This document shows positions 52,201-61,010 of a stretch of DNA of 64,000 bases, in pieces. The stretch is from the NCBI GenBank assembly GCA_005784505.1, contig VCAZ01000012.1:3539011-3603010 (forward strand). Reading direction: 5' to 3'. The notes under the pieces were generated by a model. The model saw only the letters and a list, made by a program, of their open reading frames with translations. It had not been told where the DNA came from and did not search any database. Both the position numbers and the translations under genes were made by a program. This DNA comes from Bagarius yarrelli. Taxonomy: Eukaryota; Chordata; Actinopteri; Siluriformes; Sisoridae. Positions within the stretch are counted from its first letter, which is position 1. Each line of letters opens with the position of its first letter.

Positions 52201-55200
52201 TTCTAAAGTACTTGAACGCACTGTCTATAATCAACTGTCCCTCTTTCTCACACAGAACAACCTTCAAGACCCCAATCAGTCTGGCTTTAAAGCTGCTCAT
52301 TCGACAGAGACTGCCCTCCTTGGCTGTCAGTGAGAAGCTCATGCCGCCAGATCATCCAAACTGTATCTGTCCTCATCCTCCTTGACCTTTCAGCTGCATT
52401 CGACACTGTCAACCACAAGATCCTGCTGTCCACTCTCAGCAGTCTCGGTATTTGTGGAACAGCATGGCAGTGGTTTGCTTCCTACTTGGAAGGGCGTTCA
52501 TATCAGGTAACATGGAGAGGTACAAACATCTGCCCCCACGCAGACTTTCCACTGGTTGTCCCACAAGGCTCAATACTTGGTCCTCTCTTTTCTCCCTCTA
52601 TACTCACTCACTTGGCAAAGTTATTTCTTCACACAGGTTCACATACCATTGTTATGCTGATGACACTCAACTTGTCTTTTTCTTTTCCTCCATCAGACAC
52701 CACAGTTTCTGCAAGGATTTCAAACTGCCTGGCAGACATTTCATCATGGATGGCTGCTCACCAGCTGAAACTCAACCCTTGCAAAAAACTGAACTACTTT
52801 TTATCCCAGCTGACTCATCCCCATGCCAGGATCTTGCAATCACCCTGGACAATTCAGAGATTTTCCCTTCAACCAGTGCTCGCAACCTGGGGGTAACTAT
52901 GGACAATCAATTATCCTTTTCCTTATATGTTGCCAACATAAAACGTTCCTGCAGGTTTATCCTGCATAACATCCTGACGGTTCGACCTTTCTTAACCACT
53001 CAGGCCATCCAGTTGCTTATGCAGTCTCTTGTAATTTCTAAACTAGACTACTGCAACTCGCTCCTGGCTGGACTACCTCTGAGTGCAATTCGCCCTCTGC
53101 AGATGATTCAGAATGCAGCTGCACGTGTTGTTTTTAACCTACCAAAGTTTTCACACACCACTCCACTTCTGCGCTCCCTCCATTGGCTCCCAGTAGCTGC
53201 ACGCATCAGATTCACAACACTGATGCTTGCCTACAAAGCCAGAAACAGAGCTGCACCCTCCTACCTACAAACACTTATCATTCCCTGATTGCACCACGCT
53301 CTCTCAGATCCACAAGCACTGCTCGGCTTGTTCCACCATCCCCTAGAACACGAGGTAGGATTGCCTCAAGACTTTTCTCTGTTCTGGCACCAAGATGGTT
53401 GAACGAACTTCCCATCAATGTCAGAACAGCAGAGTCACTGCTTTGAAAGGCGTTTGAAAACTCAACATTTTTTTAAATACCTTGCTCTTGACATTTAAAA
53501 AAAAAAACCCTTACTCTTTTCAACAGGTTTTTGTTGTTGTTGCACCTTTTTGTGAACTATTATCAGTATTGAGCTGTTTTTGATGTGACTCAAGGCACTT
53601 CTTGTACGTCGCTCTGGACAAAAGTGCCTGCTAAATGCTGTAAATGTACATGTACAGCCGAACCTTGACCTACTACAGGAGTACTGTCAGACCTGGGCCC
53701 TGACAGTCAACCCCTTAAAAAAAACCAAGACTATTATCTTACAAAAAAGATCCAGATGTCAGAGAGACATACCACACTTCACTTTAGGGACACAGAAAAT
53801 AGAAATCTGTAGACTACAATTACTTAAGACTAAAAATCAGTTCCACAGGAAATTTCAGTCTAGCAGTGAAGGCGCTGACAGAGAAAGCACGCATGCCATG
53901 TTACACCATCAAAAAACACATTTACATGCCAGTCTTAATTCCAATCTTGCTCGAATGATATGATTCCATTATAGAACCCATTCTACTGTACGGTAGTGAA
54001 GTCTGGGGGTTACAAAGCAAAACTTCACACAATGATCACTGTTTTTAGGTACAGACTGATACGGTACAGACTTCGCGCTCACACACTGACTATAGAGACG
54101 GGACGCTATAAGGCATCATGGCTCCCAATAGATCAGAGTGTGTGTACACACTGAAACACCGACACTGTGAAGACAGAGCTGCACTTTCTAACACAGTGTA
54201 AAAAATATCAACACCTACGACAAATATACTTTAATAAAGTTGAATTAATTCACCCCCAGTTCCTCAACCTACCTCACACTCTCAAACTGGCCCTCCTGCT
54301 AGAGGAGAAAGGAGGAGAGTTGTGTTCTAGCAGGACAATATGTCTCCGCATGTCACACAGTATAAGTCAGTCAGTAACACACACACACACACACACACAT
54401 AACCGAATTTAAGCATAACTCAGAAGAGAGAGAAAAATTTGTGATACAAAGGAAATAAAAATATAAATTTCAAAAAAAAATCTAGCTTCTTTATCTCCCT
54501 CTTGGCAAATTACAGAGCAAATTCTTTTCCACAGATGAGGTTTTTAAATATAGGAAACACTGCATTTTTTCAGAGTTAAAATGTTGTGTTTTTCCAGGAA
54601 TTTCTTGAAGAATTATTCCGAAGGCATGACTGAACCTTAAAAAAAACAAGAGTCCTTTTTCTCCCTCATCAGCCACATCAGGCGGTTTGACTTCTTAATC
54701 TTCTACTTTATCTTTTCATGGGTTTTTTTTCTGTGTACATGTTGTGTGATTTAGTAGAGTTGATGAATATGGAAGAGAGGGAAAGAGACACTAGGGGAAA
54801 AGACAGCTTTAACCAGACCGTGAGAAACTGTTAAAAGTTTACAGCCCGAGCCAGACAGAAAAAATGTTTGTATTACAAAACATGTTGACCCCAGAGGCCT
54901 GTTTTACAACCAGAGTTTGGAAAGGCGTTTATGTCTAAATTAAATGCTGGGATTACACATAAGATCTCAACAGCTTTTCAAAGTTGGAGAAGCGAAGCCG
55001 GAGGGTGGTCTGAATCCAAAAATGGCCCAGCGCTCCCACACACTCAGCCTTCTTATCGAACCATCTGAAATAGGAAGCTGTTTATCACTATCGGTTTAAT
55101 GAACTGAAATTAAAAACACTCCTGAGAAAACAGAAGTGGGGAGAAGAGGACTAGACATTTTGTTTTTGGTTCTTTGGGTCTGGATTTCTTAAATCATAAA

Positions 55201-57154
55201 ACAAACCCAGTCCACACACTCACATCGCAGTAGCTTCTTACCCGTCGACTGAACTTGCGGCTTCTTCGAGCTGGCTCAGGAGGAAAGGATACAAAGCAGG
55301 AAAACGAGTGAAGAACTCCCAACCTGTCATCCTGAAAGAAAGAATCAAAAAGAAGAGAATGGTAATTCGAGGAAAATTACAAAGTAAAACGAGAATAATG
55401 GTGAGAATAGGAAAATCATTTGCACAACACTTGTATATACCCAGCACCACAACCCCAAACAAGTTATGTATGTATCGGAAAGAAGAAGAGTGTGTTTATG
55501 TATAGATTTATGTCTGTTTCTTGTGTAACTGTTTGAGGTCTGGTTTGTAAACCGCTTCCTAAAGGCAGAGCTCTTTACAGCTCTCATTAGACTGCTTTAC
55601 TCGCAATGGCGCTCTGCAGGAAAACACGGCACCGCTTTAAACGCTGATTTATTCCTGGGAATCTGGTTAAGGACTTGCACCCAACTTCCCACTTTAAACC
55701 AAACTTTCTTTGAGGAAAGAGATGATTTTTTTTTTTGCGCGTCCATACTGGAGTCAGCCTCAACAACAGGGCTGATCTTAGCACTCGCAAAACTTTAAGA
55801 CGGAATTGCAGATGCCTGTTTTTTGTTTTGTTTTTTTAGTGGTGACAAATTTTTATTAAAAGGAAGCTGCACACACACACACACACAAACAAATACACAC
55901 ACGCCACATCCTGTGGGAATGTACACATGGTCTGATCCAAGTTAAGGGCAGGTTGCTGTCAGGGTAACAAGTCGTATTAACCCTGTCTGAGACCCATGTT
56001 AAAATTCCACAATCATGCCACATAGACACAACGTACACAAACACCAGCTAGTTAAGCCTGATGTGATGCAACATGCGAGAAATACGGGAATACAAAATAT
56101 TTCCTGAACATTGTGAGCCGACCTTGCAGTCGAGTTTTCATCCGTGATAAACCTGTGATGTTTCTGAATCACAACAAGGTTGACAGATACGGATGTTTTA
56201 AACGGTAACCTTCACTCTCAAAACTTACGTGATACACGAGTTTTACGCTTGAACGAGGATGTTGTAATTGTTTGCATTTGTTTTTACACTTCGCCCACAC
56301 ACCCTGTACCATGTTGGTGTACATAGAAAAATGATTACGCTGAGGACTGCACACACAAACATCGGGAAATTGTGCTTCTGTGGTGAATTTGTTTATGGAA
56401 TAAACTTTAGAAGAGTACGGTGCACGCAGACAGTACAGGCTGTCTATAAACAAACACACCGCTCACAGCTCTTGTACAGCAGCTACTGATCAAAATGTTT
56501 TAACTGATCAAAATGTTTTAACATGACTAATAAGCACTATACAGAGACACAGATTCACATCAACCAGATTACTTAATGGAGGCTTATATTATTTTAGGAA
56601 AAATGACAGAAGCATTATAACTTAGTTTACCACCATAAATGAATGACAAATGCCTCTACATCAGCCACGGTTTCAGCATCTGAATGTAATCTTGCTCATT
56701 CAAAGCAGTTTTGTTCTCTGGAAAGGTTTCACACTACAGCTGCTGTAATTGTTAATTCAGAAAGAAGAATTTCTGCACGTCATCATTTCAGCTTGTTAAG
56801 AAGTTGAGGTCGGAGCACAGGGACAGCCATGATGCACCGCTTCGGAGCAGAGAGAGTTTCTGAACCAGTAACCAGTGTAAAATTCACAAAGCTGTATAAA
56901 CGCAATGGCTTTTCTTTGTTCCGTGTATAACACTGCGACTCGCTTGGCCATGAGTGCCAAATGGAGCAATGAAAACTGTCATGGATGTGACTACATAATT
57001 GATCGCTAAAAACTAGATACAATAATTAAAGGATAAACATGAAGGCGGGAGCTTAGCTGCTTTATAGCTACAGGGTTTTTGTTTTAATTTCGGAAAGTTT
57101 ATCAAATAAACAACCAGGTTGATTGGTATATTAAAATGGCACTGTTTGCATATT

Positions 57155-57190
<36 letters not shown>

Positions 57191-60100
57191 CAGTCACATG
57201 CAGGGCATTGCTAGCAATTATTGGCCCTATGAAAGATTATGAGTTTGGGCCCATTATCCTACCAATTCCTCACTGTTACTACTAATAAACCATATCTTTG
57301 GGGGCCCCTAAATTGTGTGGACACTTGAAATCATTCTAAACCTTTTACTTTTACTAACTAATCACTAATTATGCATGACTTCAGCTTCAGTTTTAAGTAT
57401 AAATTAGAAAAAACATGTTTAGCAATGAATAGAGAACCCAAAGCCAAACAAGAGCTCCAAGTGAACAAGTATAACTTGTTCTGCTTTATTAATGCAAATC
57501 TATAATACAGTGTATATTGTAAAGTACAGTACACACACACACACAGGCTTTGACAAAAACAAAATTAATAAACAAAAGAACCAAAAACCCTGTTTCCTGT
57601 TAGTGGTATTGGACAGCCTCTTAGCTGTGCTGTTATCGCATGATCTGTGTGGGTGTATGTGATAGTGTTTGTGTCAATTCAAAGCCTTAAAACACATTTA
57701 ATTTCCACTGCGGCAAAATAACCCAAACCTTGAAAGGAGAGAAGGGTAAAGAATAAATAACGCTAAGTACTCACACACACAGCCATTACAACCTTATATC
57801 TTTTATGATTGTTAAATTAGAGACACAGATTTCGCGCGTGTGCAAGAAAAAAAAAATACACCCCCCCCCCCCCCATTTAGATCAGCGAAACGTCCCCACA
57901 AGGTCTGTTATTCCTATAGGGCCAGTGGGACATGACATGCACATGACAATGACAAAAAAAAAACCTCAAGGAAGGAGGAACAAAAAAAAAATTGCTAAAC
58001 AAACCACAAATAAGTCAAAGCTGGTTGGTGTTTAATAGGATCAAGATGTAAATCATGCTTAAAGAGAAGCATGTTGTGCTGGTGCAGAAGGCGAAGTCAG
58101 TAAAGCATCTCAGGGTTTCATTGTGGGGGCAGCAGAGATCTAAACCAGCCTCTCTGCGCTCTTTGGTCATCTAATATGGAGCCACACTTTAGCGGTTAGT
58201 TTTGATATGCAATATTAAGGGCCTCAGTTTGGTTTTGGCTCATGAGAGCTTGATGGCCTTGTATCATTGCTGGGGGTCAGGTGTCAGGGCAGCAGCACAA
58301 GCTACACCTAACCTAACCGAGACCTTGCGCTTTATCTAAAAAGGGTGTTTCTATGTGCCTGTGTGTAGGATGCACCTTGTTAACATTCCCCAAAGTCCAG
58401 AGAATGATAAAGATGCCTTGGGGAAAGATGAATGTTCAAAACGTGCATAGATTTAAGAGAACATTTTATACCTTTTATACCTTTATACCTTACTCTCTCC
58501 CCACTCATTATTTCTTAAAAAATCGTTATCAAGCACAACCTTAAGATCTGCCAGGAAAAGTGAACGGGAAAACACAAAAAAAGTCCAGGCATGTGGAAGG
58601 GAGTTAAAAATGTGTGAGAGAACCAACACAAGTGTGTATATATATGCTCAGAGATAAAGTCATCAGAGAAGTGGAAGGTACAGGAGATTGTTTGAGGAGT
58701 TGAACCAGTGCCTTACCCCGCAGGCCAGATAGTAGACGGATTACTGACTGAGGAAAATAGTCTAATAGCCAACAGTGTAGGACTGCAGTGCCCTCTTTTG
58801 GTGAACTTGAATAAGCTACATACATTGGACCAGTGTTGATGTGACAAAAATCGGAATTTCTGCAAACAGATCTGAGAACCATTTGGACACAAATTTCACA
58901 CTGGTTCCAACAGGACTTGATGTAGAACTAAAAGCCCCGCTTTTGCTGCAGCAGTGCAATGCCCTTGTGCAGAAAGCTGACTCTATAAATACATAGTTTG
59001 TTAAAGCTAGACTGGAAAAACATGACCTCAACCCCACTAAATAACTTCTGGATGAACTGGAGCACCTACTGCTCAGTGGTTAAGCTGTTGGACTGTTGAT
59101 GCGTTCATGTTTTTATCTAACTGGGCAGTTAAGGGGTTAAAGGCAATGCTTAGAGGCATTTAACCCCTTAACTTGGATAAAAATGTTAATGAGACGAATG
59201 TTAATCGCTCTAATTAAGGGTGTTCGGGAAATGTCTGACATACAACTACAGTTGTAACAGGAAGATTTATTATTTACTTGAGCATGGGCAAAGTTGAATT
59301 TTTTTTTTTTTTTTTTACCAAAACTGATTGGTGTCTCCAAAAAAAGGCAAAGTGCAACCACAAACAAAATGTGGTTACAAAAGCAAAGAAAAGTAAAACA
59401 GCAGTCAGGTTTATTTGAAGGAGACGAAAAGCCTAATAGAGACCGTAGAGAATTGGAGAACCCCTCACTATTAGTGCATGACCCAGATAAAATTTACAGT
59501 AAGGAAACTGGGTTGGGAGGAATGTTTTGAGTAAATGTACAGTAAGGGAACAGGGTCATGAGGGAAATGTTTAATTAGGGAAGTAAAAGTAAATAACAAG
59601 GAAACATACAATGAGGAAAGTGGACAGTGAGGAAAGTGTGAAGGAAATGTACAGTGAGGCAACTGAGTTGTGAGGGAAGTGTGGAGGAAATGTACAATTA
59701 GAGAAGTGGGCCGTGAAAGAACTGAGCAGTGAAGGCAGTGTGAAAGAAATGTCCAGTGAGGGAAAAGTAGAGGGAATGCCAAGTAAGAGAAAACTGTAAT
59801 ACAAAATGTACAGTAAGGGAACTGGGCAGTAAAGGACGCGGCCAGTGAAAGAACTGGACAGTGAAGGAAGAGTGGAAGAAATGTACAGTAAGGAAATCGG
59901 ACAGTGAAATAACTGGGGAGGAAACGTACAGTAAGGGAAAAGTGAGGGAAATGTCCAGCGAGGGAACTGGGCACTAAAGGAAGTGTGAATGAAACGTATA
60001 GTGAGGGAACTGGACAATGGGGAAAAATTTACAATTTGGGAAAATGGGCGGTGATGAAAGTATGGTGGAAATGTACGATGAGGGAACTGGGCGTTGGGGG

Positions 60101-60241
60101 AAGTGTGGAGGAAATGTAGTGAAATCTACATTTGTCAAGTATATCATACTTATTCTTTTTGGAGTGCTCATCCTTCCCCCGCTTTACACCAAATATCCGA
60201 GTGATCAAAGTACTGAAGAGGAGAGTGGAGGAATTCCTCAC

Positions 60242-60292
<51 letters not shown>

Positions 60293-60979
60293 TTAACAGA
60301 TATTGCTATGAACAGCTTCTTTGATTTCACCAGCACTCTTAGAAAGCTTTTATAATTGAACGTATGATGTAGTCATACCAATAAAATGCTTTATCTTTAA
60401 ACAGCTAGAGATAGATATGGAGAGGGAGGGACCGCTGGAAAGGGGTGAAACAGAGGTGGCCTAGATAAGCTTAACTCTGTCCTCACTGCTTTAATTAGAA
60501 ATTACTCTACTGTACAATCTGTGACAGAACCCAAGCCTAAGAAACAGTCAGAAACAAAGCTGCCATGGTGCAGTCATAAGAACTACCCCATATCAAAAGC
60601 AAGACCCTGAATCCTGGCCGACATCACTAGCGTCACAATTCAGAAAGATGGAGGTCATGATATCATTTGGGAGCGTCAGCTATATTTTTCTCTTGTAGTC
60701 TTGTCAGGTCCATACCACAAAAATTGCTGAAAGATATTTTAGAACATATAGAGTCAAAACAATTCCAAAACAATTGTGGGTCGGGATTTCCACACTGCAG
60801 AATGATAAACCTCTAAAGCTTTTTTAAGTTTATTTGCACCCTATGATCCAAAATGAACTTTCAAAAAATAGCAAGAGGGAATGAGTGACAGAGAAAGAAA
60901 CTGAGAGACGGGGAAATGTGTGGTGCCCTGTGGGAAGAAGTTAAGATGTTTATAAAACGTCTAACGAGTACTGCACAGC

Positions 60980-61010
<31 letters not shown>

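Larger units (their letters stand above)
49460..55241 (-). other. thada intron E4-E5 (5.8 kb)
   Basis: It holds an imperfect 169-bp-spaced duplication (50035-50285), a perfect CRE palindrome (50967-50974), an L2-type LINE (51950-53660) and a second LINE fragment (53661-54400). I see no host exon. Confidence 0.6.
55332..60149 (-). other. thada intron E3-E4 (4.8 kb)
   Basis: It contains CA/GT tracts (about 55870-55890 and 57160-57188), a partial second-family SINE (56803-56875), an 18-bp tandem duplicate at about 56487-56521, a first-family SINE (59060-59240), and the minisatellite 59488-60122 that reaches almost to E3. I see no host exon. Confidence 0.6.

Noticed and set aside
52330..53288. 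Host genes from the 188- and 278-codon plus-strand frames
   Set aside because: Both are frame-shifted parts of an L2-type LINE reverse transcriptase (motifs LDLSAAFDTV, PQGSILGP, YADD).
59471..60017. Minus-strand open frames of 148-167 codons
   Set aside because: They lie wholly in the minisatellite; the peptides are repetitive (F, P, S, L rich) and shifted frames are equally open.
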